Source: DATLXH01 sp035576005
GTDB lineage: Bacteria; Acidobacteriota; Thermoanaerobaculia; Gp7-AA8
Length of the DNA stretch: 53,041 nt
Assembly: GCA_035576005.1 (NCBI GenBank)
Contig: DATLXH010000025.1
Span: forward strand, 1-53,041
Direction of reading: 5' to 3'
The notes under the pieces were generated by a model. It made no database searches, had not been told where the DNA came from, and was given only the letters and a program-made list of their open reading frames with translations. The translations under genes and the position numbers were made by a program. This document shows, in pieces, positions 16,330 to 23,588 of the stretch. Positions within the stretch are counted from its first letter, which is position 1. Each line of letters begins with the position of its first letter.

Positions 16330-17030
16330 TGTTCCGTCCGGGGCGGCGTCGCGTCAGGAATTGACCTGATTCGCTCTGCCATTGCTGACACACTGCCTGT
16401 CCATCCAATGCGTCCGCTCTCGAGCAACACTCCGCCATCGCAGATCGGTGCGATCCGATCGATCATGTGCGATGCGACGAGCACAGTGGAACCTCTGCCG
16501 TGAAGTTCGGAAATGAGATCGTCGATCAGCGTGAAGCCGGCCGCGTCGAGATTGGCGTACGGTTCGTCGAGCAGGGTCACAGGAAGAGTGCGCAGGAGCA
16601 CACGGGCGATCGACAGACGCTTCCGCATCCCGGCAGAAAAGGATGCGACCGGATCGTGGCGCCTCTCCTCCAATCCGACCCGGGCAAGGAGCGGGCGAAG
16701 CGCTGTTTCGTTGCTTTCAATCTCGAGAAAACGAGCTGCAATCTGAAGATTCTGCAATGCGCTCAAAGGATCGTAACTGTAGGCGGCGTGGCCAAGAAGA
16801 TTGACCGACTCACGGACGTCCTGCCGGGCTGAAACCAGGTCGTGTCCTTTTATCGTCGCAGATCCGAGCGTCGGTCTGATCGCGGTCGCGAGCACGCGCA
16901 GGAGAGTGGATTTCCCCGATCCATTGCTCCCGGCGATGAGTGTCGTACTGCCGCGCGGGATCGAAAGCGACACGTCGATCAAGGCCCAGCGCCGGCCATA
17001 CCGGCGAGAGATTCCGTGCGCTTCAATCAT
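16326..17030 (-). CDS. ccmA: CcmA ABC transporter ATP-binding protein
   Basis: A 234-residue ATPase. Walker A GSNGSGKS (about residues 34-41), signature FSAGMRKRLSIAR, Walker B VTLLDEPYANLD and a switch His in VLVASHM are visible. As first gene of the ccm operon its promoter must lie in 17031-17092 or beyond, in repeat-rich DNA. Start ATG at 17030 (MIEAHGISRRYGRRWALID) gives the usual N-terminus. The ABC signature has FSAGMRKR rather than LSGGQ, which is common for CcmA. Confidence 0.94.
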   Translation of the reverse strand: MIEAHGISRRYGRRWALIDVSLSIPRGSTTLIAGSNGSGKSTLLRVLATAIRPTLGSATIKGHDLVSARQDVRESVNLLGHAAYSYDPLSALQNLQIAARFLEIESNETALRPLLARVGLEERRHDPVASFSAGMRKRLSIARVLLRTLPVTLLDEPYANLDAAGFTLIDDLISELHGRGSTVLVASHMIDRIAPICDGGVLLESGRIGWTGSVSAMAERIRSIPDATPPRTEQ

Positions 17031-17092
17031 TTGGAGATGTCACCGAAGGCTTTTCCCTAGCCGCAACGCGGCGTTCCCTCTCCCCGGCGGGG

Positions 17093-17308
17093 ATCGTCTC
17101 AAAAGAGAGATTCAGAAGACGTTCGTCATCCTGAGGAGCGCTTTTTGCGACGAAGGATCTCAAAATACGCAGATGGTGATTGCACAGCGTCGCATTTAGA
17201 GATCCTCGTCGCAAAAGCGCTCCTCAGGATGACGAGTTTGCCCATTCCGGCTTTTTTCCCATCCTCTCAGGATGAAGAAGGGTTTCAATCTTACTTTTGA
17301 GACGATCT
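17093..17308. mobile_element. 216-bp MITE-like element with 13-bp terminal inverted repeats and target duplication
   Basis: Left end ATCGTCTCAAAAG (17093-17105), right end CTTTTGAGACGAT (17294-17306) plus CT. It is flanked by a direct repeat CCGGCGGGG at 17084-17092 and 17309-17317 (7-9 bp depending on where the ends are drawn). The interior carries a GTCATCCTG-family hairpin (17123-17236). No open frame for a transposase, so it would need one supplied in trans. Confidence 0.8.
17123..17236. repeat. GTCATCCTG-family long hairpin, copy 2, inside the 216-bp element
   Basis: Left arm CGTCATCCTGAGGAGCGC, then CGACGAAGGATCTCAAAAT; the right arm ends GCGCTCCTCAGGATGACGAG. Outer arms pair over about 20 bp. 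The copy at 8427-8533 lacks the ATCGTCTCAAAAG ends, so the hairpin and the terminal repeats are separable units. Confidence 0.8.
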
Positions 17309-17390
17309 CCGGCGGGGAGAGGGACTCAGCCCTTCGGGCCGTCATCACATCGTTTTCCGCATTCTGCATTCTGCATTCTCTTTCACTATC

Positions 17391-19943
17391 ATGCGTCAAA
17401 TGAGATCCCGCTACCTCTTTGCCGTTCTGCTCTCCCTTTTTCTCGCTGCATGCGCGTCAGTCGCGACTGCACCTCCGCCATCGGCAACCGCAGCAGCTGA
17501 GCCGCATGGGTTCACGATTGATGAAGAGGCGACGATTCTGAGGCTGGAGGACCGCCGCGAGTACGACCCCGTCACAGTCGCGCAATGGCTCCAGCATCCG
17601 AACTTCCTCCATCGGGCGCGCATGGCCCTCGCGCTTGGCCGAATCGGCCAGGCAACGTTCATCGATAGCAATGGCAATGGCGAGAAAGACGCCTCGGAGC
17701 GAATGGCCGGCGTAGACGCCCTCATCCCTCTCGCGACAGATCCCGATCTCAACGTCCGCCGCGCGGTGGCCGTCGCACTCGGGGAGATCGGCGACCCGGC
17801 AGCAGGCGACACGCTCTTCTCCATGACACGAGATCGAGAACACGCGGACGTCTCCTCAGAAGCGGTCGAAGCTCTCTCGAAGATTGCTTCTTCGATTTCG
17901 CTCCCCCGTTATCTGCAATTGACCACCGCGGCAAATCCCGAAGGCGTTCGAGCCCGGGCGATCCGCTTTCTCTTTCGCTTCGCCACCGATCCCGCCTCCG
18001 AGGCTGCGATGCAGCTGCTCGGTGATGCCTCGTCTTCAACGAGACGCGAGGCGGCGTACGCTCTGGGGCGACGCCCCCTCGCGACGGCTCGCCCCAGGCT
18101 CGAGCTTCTCCTCAACGATCCCGAAACTCTCACACGCTCGTACGCGGCCCGCGCTCTGGGGCGCATTGCTGACGAAGCTTCGCTCGAAGCTCTGCTCCGC
18201 GCGACGGGAGACGTGCACCCGTGGGTTCGCTCCAACGTGGCTGTCGCGATCTCGCAGATTGCCGTCAAGAATCCCGCATCAATCGACCGTCCCGCAATTC
18301 TCCAGGACATTCTGAGGATCTTTGCTCTGGTCGAGGACCCGGATCCCGGTACACGGGCATCAGCGATCGACGCGCTGAGTCACTATGCGGTGAAAAATCA
18401 CACAGCGCGCGCCCGGCTTGACGACGTGGCGATGAACGGCACACGTTGGGAGCGAGAGCTTGCAGCAGGAGCAATCGCAGGCCGGTTCGGCGCGGGTGGT
18501 TTCACCGGCACGACTTCGGAGGCGATGCAGGCGCCCTGGGCGCAGGTCCGGATCCTCGAGGCAACGAGCAACCCATCCTCAGCCGGTCTTCGAAAGACAT
18601 CGCTCACAAACAGGGATGTGTTGATCAGGAGCGCAGCAGTGGGCGCGATCCCTGATGACCAGGTCGACCGTGAGATCGATTTGATTCGAGAAGCTCTGAA
18701 CGATGCTGACGTCGTCGTCCGCGCCAACGCGATCGAGCGATACGGACTCACGACTTCAGAGACCACCGCTAAACGCTGGGAGACACTGCTGGCCGCCGAG
18801 CGACGGGGAGCTGACGATGCAATGAACGACGCACGTATTGCCGCCGTCCGTGCTCTCGCGTCTTTAGATCATCCCTCTCGCGAGAGCTCGCTGAGGAGTT
18901 GGCTCCAGGATACGGACCCCGTTGTACGAAGAGCTGCGTCGGATCTCATCGTCGAGAAATTGAAGGCAAACCGTCCGCAGTTCACGCCGCTTCCGATCGA
19001 TCGATCAATCGATGACTATCGCGAGATCGTCCGCTGGAGTCGCGTGCCACACACAGCCACGATCCACATGGTTCGCGGGAAAATCGAGCTCGCCCTGCTT
19101 TCGCAGGACGCGCCGATGACGGCGAAGAATTTTGCCGACCTTGCGACGAAGGGATTTTTCGACAACACGTCGTTCATGCGCGTGGTTCCAAACTTCGTGA
19201 TTCAGGGTGGCGACCCGCGAAACGACATGAACGGCGGGCCTGGTTACGCCATCCGTGACGAGATCAACATGCAGCGCTACACACGCGGGGCCGTTGGTAT
19301 GGCGCTCTCAGGAGCTGATACCGGTGGGTCGCAGTTCTTCATCACCCACTCCCCGCAACCTCATCTCGACGGCGGTTATACGATCTTCGGTCGCGTAATT
19401 GACGGGATGGGCGGCGTAGTCGACCAGACGGAACGAGGCGATAAGGTAACCACGATTAAAATTGATGAAGCTGCGCCTGGGAAGGTCGCCGACTTTTCTT
19501 CGTCTGAGAAAACACCGCTCCCGACCGAGATCGGGACCATTACCCCCGCCCGGCTTCTCTCAATGGTTCCGGAGTATGCCGATCGCAAGCGGGACTACAA
19601 ACCGGACGACTCAGTCGTTGAGATGATCGCTTCGTCTTCACAGCCGGGTGACAGGCTCGAAGTCTACCTCGGCACCTGGTGCGATGACAGCCAGCGCGAG
19701 GTCCCACGGCTTCTCAAGATTCTCGAATCCCTCGAGACTGTTCACAAGACGACGTTGCCCGTCTCGTACGTTGCCGTTGACCGCTCGAAGAAAAAGCCGG
19801 AGGCACTGCTTCAAAACAAGAGCATCGAGAAGGTTGCTACATTCATCCTCTTTCGCGGTAACGAAGAGATCGGCCGCATTGTGGAAACGCCAGACGGCCT
19901 TCTCGAGGACCATCTGCTTCAGCTCTTCGTGAAAAAGAAATGA
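17391..19943 (+). CDS. Exported lipoprotein: HEAT repeats + cyclophilin + thioredoxin-like domain
   Basis: 850 residues. A lipoprotein signal (LFAVLLSLFLAACASV) anchors it to a membrane. About residues 60-540 are HEAT-type helical repeats (for example DLNVRRAVAVALGEIGDPAA and ETLTRSYAARALGRIADEAS). About 555-695 is a complete cyclophilin-type peptidyl-prolyl isomerase with FMRVVPNFVIQGGDP, GAVGMALSG, GSQFFITHSPQPHLDGGYT and FGRVIDG. About 720-850 resembles thioredoxin, with GTWCDDSQREVP in the CxxC position (only one Cys, WCDDS) and SYVAVDRSK. Role inferred: scaffolded prolyl isomerase acting on exported proteins. Two in-frame ATGs (17391, 17400) are possible. The next gene starts on its stop codon (ATGATG overlap), so they are coupled. 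Confidence 0.85.
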   Translation: MRQMRSRYLFAVLLSLFLAACASVATAPPPSATAAAEPHGFTIDEEATILRLEDRREYDPVTVAQWLQHPNFLHRARMALALGRIGQATFIDSNGNGEKDASERMAGVDALIPLATDPDLNVRRAVAVALGEIGDPAAGDTLFSMTRDREHADVSSEAVEALSKIASSISLPRYLQLTTAANPEGVRARAIRFLFRFATDPASEAAMQLLGDASSSTRREAAYALGRRPLATARPRLELLLNDPETLTRSYAARALGRIADEASLEALLRATGDVHPWVRSNVAVAISQIAVKNPASIDRPAILQDILRIFALVEDPDPGTRASAIDALSHYAVKNHTARARLDDVAMNGTRWERELAAGAIAGRFGAGGFTGTTSEAMQAPWAQVRILEATSNPSSAGLRKTSLTNRDVLIRSAAVGAIPDDQVDREIDLIREALNDADVVVRANAIERYGLTTSETTAKRWETLLAAERRGADDAMNDARIAAVRALASLDHPSRESSLRSWLQDTDPVVRRAASDLIVEKLKANRPQFTPLPIDRSIDDYREIVRWSRVPHTATIHMVRGKIELALLSQDAPMTAKNFADLATKGFFDNTSFMRVVPNFVIQGGDPRNDMNGGPGYAIRDEINMQRYTRGAVGMALSGADTGGSQFFITHSPQPHLDGGYTIFGRVIDGMGGVVDQTERGDKVTTIKIDEAAPGKVADFSSSEKTPLPTEIGTITPARLLSMVPEYADRKRDYKPDDSVVEMIASSSQPGDRLEVYLGTWCDDSQREVPRLLKILESLETVHKTTLPVSYVAVDRSKKKPEALLQNKSIEKVATFILFRGNEEIGRIVETPDGLLEDHLLQLFVKKK

Positions 19944-20107
19944 TGGCGTCCATCGGCCGGCTCTTCCAGCTCGCCGGGATGATCATCCTTCCCATCGGCC
20001 TCTACATCGGCCTCGTTCAGGACAACGTCCGGCTCGAAGTCCGACTCCTTGCGATTGGGGGGTTCCTCTTCCTGCTCGGATGGATCATGTCGAGAGAAGT
20101 GGAATGA
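19940..20107 (+). CDS. Small two-helix membrane protein (55 residues)
   Basis: Starts MMASIGRLFQLAGMIILPIG at 19940, overlapping the stop of the preceding lipoprotein gene by 4 bases, and ends at 20107. Two hydrophobic segments are separated by a short charged loop (DNVRLE): about residues 11-26 and 37-50. It ends SREVE. Small conserved proteins of this shape, starting with RLFQL and a GLYIGL-like segment, are found in several phyla, but the function is unknown to me. The tight overlap suggests translation coupled to the HEAT/cyclophilin lipoprotein. Confidence 0.75.
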   Translation: MMASIGRLFQLAGMIILPIGLYIGLVQDNVRLEVRLLAIGGFLFLLGWIMSREVE

Positions 20108-20158
20108 CATCGCCGTGAGCGGCGTGTCAGCATCGGTCGCACGGAGCTGACCCTCACC

Positions 20159-20560
20159 ATGAAACACACGATCGTCCTGACGGCTCCCATTCCCCTCTCT
20201 GCGCTCCAGATTCTCAGCCAGGAATGTGACGTGATTTCTCACCTGTGCGACGGGCCGAGAACGGAAGAGGAGATGATCCAGATCTTCGCTGAGGCGGATG
20301 GCGTGATCGCACTTGTCAGCGATCCCATCACCAGACAGGTTCTCGCTTCCAATCCGAATCTCCGAATCGTCGCCATCATGGAGGGCGGAACAGACAACGT
20401 CGATCTCGAGGCCGCTGTCGAGCTCGGAATTCAAGTCACGAACCAGCCCGGCTCTATGACGGAGCTCACCGAGGAAGCTAGAGGTGAGATGGCGACGGTT
20501 GCTGTCATGAACGTCCTCTCGTTCTTCAGAACTGGCCAACCGCTCAACCGGGTGGTCTGA
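20159..20560 (+). CDS. Internally deleted D-2-hydroxyacid dehydrogenase (catalytic domain only)
   Basis: 133 residues. Residues 1-102 match the N-terminal substrate-binding part of D-2-hydroxyacid dehydrogenases (LTAPIPLSALQILSQ, ADGVIALVSDPIT, LRIVAIMEGGTDNVDLEAA, GIQVTNQPG). After TNQPGSMTEL the sequence jumps to what normally is the extreme C-terminus (TEEARGEMATVAVMNVLSFF, ending LNRVV). The ~200-residue NAD-binding Rossmann domain and the catalytic Arg/Glu/His are absent. The frame is intact and codon use is like its neighbours. The N- and C-terminal pieces are the two strands of one flavodoxin-like domain in the intact enzyme, so the remnant could still fold. It cannot be an active dehydrogenase. 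It lies 19 bp before the isochorismatase gene. Confidence 0.7.
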   Translation: MKHTIVLTAPIPLSALQILSQECDVISHLCDGPRTEEEMIQIFAEADGVIALVSDPITRQVLASNPNLRIVAIMEGGTDNVDLEAAVELGIQVTNQPGSMTELTEEARGEMATVAVMNVLSFFRTGQPLNRVV

Positions 20561-20579
20561 GAGGTGCACGATCAACGCT

Positions 20580-21134
20580 ATGCCGAAACTCGATAGAGCA
20601 AATTCGCTTTTGATCATCGTCGACATGCAGGAGCGTCTGCTGCCCGTGATCCACGAGCATGAGGCATTGACGGCCAGTGTTGTACGACTCATCAGAGGAT
20701 GCGCCGCTCTGTCAGTGCCGATCCTGGTCACAGAGCAATATGTGAAGGGGCTGGGCGCCACGACCAGCAGTGTCCGCGAGGCTCTCGAGGAAACTGGCAG
20801 TTACAAGCCGATGGAGAAGATGAGCTTTTCATCGTTGGGCAGCACCGAGTTCGGCTGGGCGATCGAGGCACATGGACGACGTCAGCTGCTGGTCGCGGGG
20901 ATCGAAGCGCATGTCTGCGTGTACCAGACCGTAGTGGATTTGCTCGAGAGGAAGTTCGAGGTCACGGTCGTAGCTGATGCCATTGCGTCCCGGGCGCTAT
21001 CGAACAAAACCATCGCACTCGATCGGATGGCGGCGGACGGAGCACAACGCAGCTCAGTCGAGATGGCGCTGTTCGAGCTGACGGTCCGGTCCGGAACCGA
21101 CGAGTTCCGCGCGATCTCGAAGCTGGTTAAGTAG
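20580..21134 (+). CDS. Isochorismatase-like cysteine hydrolase
   Basis: 184 residues, isochorismatase/nicotinamidase-like fold. The catalytic triad can be placed: Asp15 in LLIIVDMQE, Lys80 in PMEKMSFS and Cys113 in VAGIEAHVCVYQT. A cis-peptide GIEAHV motif precedes the Cys. The family hydrolyses amide or vinyl-ether bonds in small molecules; this short version resembles the YcaC-like or 'hydrolase' branch, and the substrate cannot be read from sequence. It starts 19 bp after the deleted dehydrogenase gene and is probably in the same transcript. Confidence 0.88.
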   Translation: MPKLDRANSLLIIVDMQERLLPVIHEHEALTASVVRLIRGCAALSVPILVTEQYVKGLGATTSSVREALEETGSYKPMEKMSFSSLGSTEFGWAIEAHGRRQLLVAGIEAHVCVYQTVVDLLERKFEVTVVADAIASRALSNKTIALDRMAADGAQRSSVEMALFELTVRSGTDEFRAISKLVK

Positions 21135-21403
21135 AAGTGCTCGCGCCCTGGGCCCCGCGCTCCTTCGCCGGATTTTCCAGGAAGCCCAGTGCGTATACCG
21201 CTTACTAATGACGCCGTCATCCTGAGTCGCTGTACTCGCGAGGGCGCGAAGGGATCGGTTGGAGAAAACCCACGGGTCATCCCGAGCGTCGAGCGAGGGT
21301 CTGGGGTGGGGGGCCTTATGCTGTAGCGTTCCACGATGTTCTCCCGCGTTCGGGATAACACCTTAGTTTTTTCCCCCGGTGGCGGCACGTTGCCGTACTG
21401 AAG
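21135..21403. other. Intergenic region after isochorismatase gene
   Basis: 269 bp without a supported gene, between convergent genes. It contains GTCATCCTGAG and GTCATCCCGAGCG, degraded relatives of the GTCATCCTG family, but no full hairpin. Confidence 0.5.
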
Positions 21404-21604
21404 CTAACTTTTCTTCTGGGATTTGTGACTTCCAAACGTCGGGTCGTCACTCGGCTTTTCGGATCCAAGGTCTTCACTTCCCGACCGCCCCGCGCCCATG
21501 TTTCCGCCCGTTCCCTCTTCCTTCTTCGCCTTCCCTTCCTTCTGTCCACCACGAAGATGGCTGTCGCCGTGATCTCCTTTTCCGCTCTCGTGTTTGTCTC
21601 TCAT
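21404..21604 (-). CDS. Small hydrophilic, probably disordered protein (66 residues)
   Basis: The frame begins MRDKHESGKGDHGDSHLRGG at 21604, preceded by a strong ribosome-binding site (AAAGGAGACTTTC then ATG). The whole product is Gly, Lys, Ser, His, Asp rich, with no hydrophobic segment and no cysteine, so it is probably intrinsically disordered. No family is recognised. The good ribosome-binding site and a base composition that differs from the shadows argue for a real gene; absence of any homologue known to me argues caution. It lies downstream of the siroheme decarboxylase gene on the same strand, 75 bp away. Confidence 0.5.
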   Translation of the reverse strand: MRDKHESGKGDHGDSHLRGGQKEGKAKKEEGTGGNMGAGRSGSEDLGSEKPSDDPTFGSHKSQKKS

Positions 21605-21679
21605 GAAAGTCTCCTTTGTCTGCACCTGGTTTCAGTGCACATAAGACGCCCGTCCGCGGCAAGCACGTCTCCAGACTAC

Positions 21680-22720
21680 TCAGGAAGCCGCAGACTCGAG
21701 CGTTCCGAGGCGCGCCGACTCCCACTCCTCCAACTCCGCCGAGAAGAGGGCGATTCGCGAGCGCTTGTATTCCTTGATCGGGAACAACGCCTTCATCTGC
21801 GTCAACCCAAGATCAATCGCCATCTCATTGAGCGCCGATTCGCACTCGTCAACCGATCGTCCATGGACCGTGGTGAAGAGGTTGTAAGGCCAGTCAGGAT
21901 ACGTTGGCCGGATGTAGGAGTGGGACACCGAAGGATAGGTGGCCATCCTCGCTCCCACTTCGTCCACCTTCGGCGCCGGCACTGCCCAGACGCCCATCAC
22001 GGTCGCGGAAAATCCGACTTTCCGCTCGGGCACAGAGCCCGAAAATCGCCGGATCTGCTGCTGAGCTGACAACCTCCTGGCAGCGTCGAGGAGATCGTCC
22101 CCTGACATGCCGATTCCGCGACCGAGAGCGTCCCAGGGCCGCGGGACGAGGGGCAAATCTTTCTGAAGTAATCTCACAAACTCGATGTCGACCTCGCCGA
22201 CAGGGCTCCTGGCGGTGTCGCCCGCGGCCGAGTCGAGCGCGCCATCGGACTGGCCTTCGATCCAGTCGCTCGCACCACTGTTTTTGAAATGCTTGAGCGT
22301 GGGAAACGTATGCGTCAGTCGCGCCCCGGACTCCTTCTCGAGCGCTGCAACGGTCCGATCGATCCCAAGTCTGGAGTTGGGAGGGACCGCCAACGTGAAC
22401 CAGAGATTGAACTCGTGATTACGCCGATAATTCTGGGTCACGCCGGGATGGAGATTGACGATTGCCGCAGCGTGATCGGTTCGATCGTCTGCAACACTTG
22501 CTGCCACCAGACACGAGCGATATCCAAGGGCTCTGGTGTCGAAGGTCGCCGAGATCTGGCGAAGAAGTCCCTCACGTTTGAGTTTCTCGGCACGCTTCAA
22601 CACCTCTTTCTCGGACATGTCGATGCTCTGACCGAGGACAGCAAAGGGGGTCGATACAAGCGGGAGATCGGACTGAAGTGCGTTGAGGAGCTCGCGGTCG
22701 CGCTGATCGATTTCCTGCAT
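21680..22720 (-). CDS. Siroheme decarboxylase, AhbA/AhbB-type two-domain protein (Lrp/AsnC-like)
   Basis: 346 residues made of two homologous halves, each a winged helix plus a ferredoxin-like domain. The first half starts IDQRDRELLNALQSDLPLV and contains NYRRNHEFNLWFTL; the second starts VDIEFVRLLQKDLPLV and contains RPTYPDWPYNLFTTVHG. These are the signature regions of siroheme decarboxylase subunits (NirDL/AhbAB), which convert siroheme to 12,18-didecarboxysiroheme in the alternative heme pathway (or heme d1 synthesis). Here both subunits are on one chain. No other heme-pathway gene is in the window. Function from family; heme route versus heme d1 is inference, heme favoured because no nir genes are seen. 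Confidence 0.87.
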   Translation of the reverse strand: MQEIDQRDRELLNALQSDLPLVSTPFAVLGQSIDMSEKEVLKRAEKLKREGLLRQISATFDTRALGYRSCLVAASVADDRTDHAAAIVNLHPGVTQNYRRNHEFNLWFTLAVPPNSRLGIDRTVAALEKESGARLTHTFPTLKHFKNSGASDWIEGQSDGALDSAAGDTARSPVGEVDIEFVRLLQKDLPLVPRPWDALGRGIGMSGDDLLDAARRLSAQQQIRRFSGSVPERKVGFSATVMGVWAVPAPKVDEVGARMATYPSVSHSYIRPTYPDWPYNLFTTVHGRSVDECESALNEMAIDLGLTQMKALFPIKEYKRSRIALFSAELEEWESARLGTLESAAS

Positions 22721-23162
22721 GTTACTCCTCGACTGCAGATTTGCCTTCGGAAGGCTGGATTCTATCGTGAGAGGAGTCCCCGATTAAAGAGAATTGAACG
22801 TGATTGAACGAAGACGCCGTTCCATGAGGCGACCAGGGCGGACGCCGGAGCGGGGGCGCACTAACCCGTATTTCTCACAGACCTTCGCCGCGAGACGACG
22901 GATAGCGGCCTGTCTGCGAGGCGTACGACGGTTTCGCGACGAGTTCATAGTTGACACTGTGTTGAGAGCAACCGGGGCGGGTGTAGGGACGCAGGGCCTG
23001 CGTCCGGCACCCAGACATTCGCATCAGGAATTCTGCATCCCGGCATGAACCCTCGTCCAAAACGATAGCCGACGACAATCTTCTCGGTCAGGGACAGGGT
23101 ACCGGACGCACGCCGTGCGTCCCTACGCTCGCATTCTGTGAGAAATGCGGGCTAATCCTGCC
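22721..23162. other. Intergenic region holding a family-4 composite element
   Basis: 442 bp between two minus-strand genes. Besides the 287-bp element (22865-23151) nothing coding is supported. The promoter of the siroheme decarboxylase gene should lie in 22721-22864. Confidence 0.6.
22865..23151. mobile_element. Family-4 MITE-like element with nested GTAGGGACGCA palindrome, copy 1
   Basis: 287 bp. Left end CCCGTATTTCTCACAGACC, right end CTGTGAGAAATGCGGG. Flanked by CTAA on both sides (22861-22864 and 23152-23155), which looks like a 4-bp target duplication. The interior includes the hairpin region TTCATAGTTGACACTGTG and, after it, an inserted palindrome whose arms read GTAGGGACGCAGG and its inverse GTGCGTCCCTAC. 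A close copy is at 33225-33481 (left end lost); an empty version without the inner palindrome is at 52622-52799. Confidence 0.82.
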
Positions 23163-23588
23163 CTACTGCCGCTCGGCGTGACTCCCGCTCTCTTCAATTT
23201 TCGGAAAGTTGCTGGGGTCGAATCGTTCAATGCCGGCGCTCCCGCCCGCCCCCACCCTGCTCAATTGCTCTTCTGCCCACATCTGATGCCTCTCGGAAAC
23301 GGCAATCAATGGCCCGTGAAGAATGCCGCAGAACCCTTCCTCCGAGAGCAACAACCTTCGACGCGCCGAGGCGAAGAGGCGAACTGCACCGGAGAGAGTT
23401 CCTCGCTGAACATGATGGTAGGCGGCAGCGAGCTGGATCAGCCCCTGGAGGAATTCGCGAAGCTCAGCGTGAGAAGCTAGCCAGATCGTTTCCCATTCTT
23501 CGTGAGCGTCCCAGAAGCGGTGTGAGTTGAACCGTTCGATGCCTGCAGAGAATCGCTCCGGCGACCCCTGCTCAGGCCACACTTGCAT
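23163..23588 (-). CDS. DUF309 domain protein
   Basis: About 141 residues from the ATG at 23588, which overlaps the end of the isocitrate dehydrogenase gene; the longer open frame (to 23642) runs antisense-like through that gene. The DUF309 core is clear: GIERFNSHRFWDAHEEWETI, LQGLIQLAAAYHHVQRG and a further GIERFDPSNFP near the C-terminus. DUF309 proteins are small helical proteins with conserved His/Glu residues that may bind a metal; no activity is established. Overlap suggests co-translation with the dehydrogenase. Confidence 0.82.
   Translation of the reverse strand: MQVWPEQGSPERFSAGIERFNSHRFWDAHEEWETIWLASHAELREFLQGLIQLAAAYHHVQRGTLSGAVRLFASARRRLLLSEEGFCGILHGPLIAVSERHQMWAEEQLSRVGAGGSAGIERFDPSNFPKIEESGSHAERQ

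Larger units (their letters stand above)
17058..17345. repeat. CTCTCCCC..GGGGAGAGG repeat interrupted by a 216-bp element
   Basis: The left part (17058-17092) has GCCGCAACGCGGC then CCCTCTCCCCGGCGGGG. The right part (17309-17345) resumes with CCGGCGGGGAGAGGGACTCA. Removing 17093-17308 and one CCGGCGGGG restores a normal family unit, showing an insertion into a pre-existing repeat. Confidence 0.85.
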
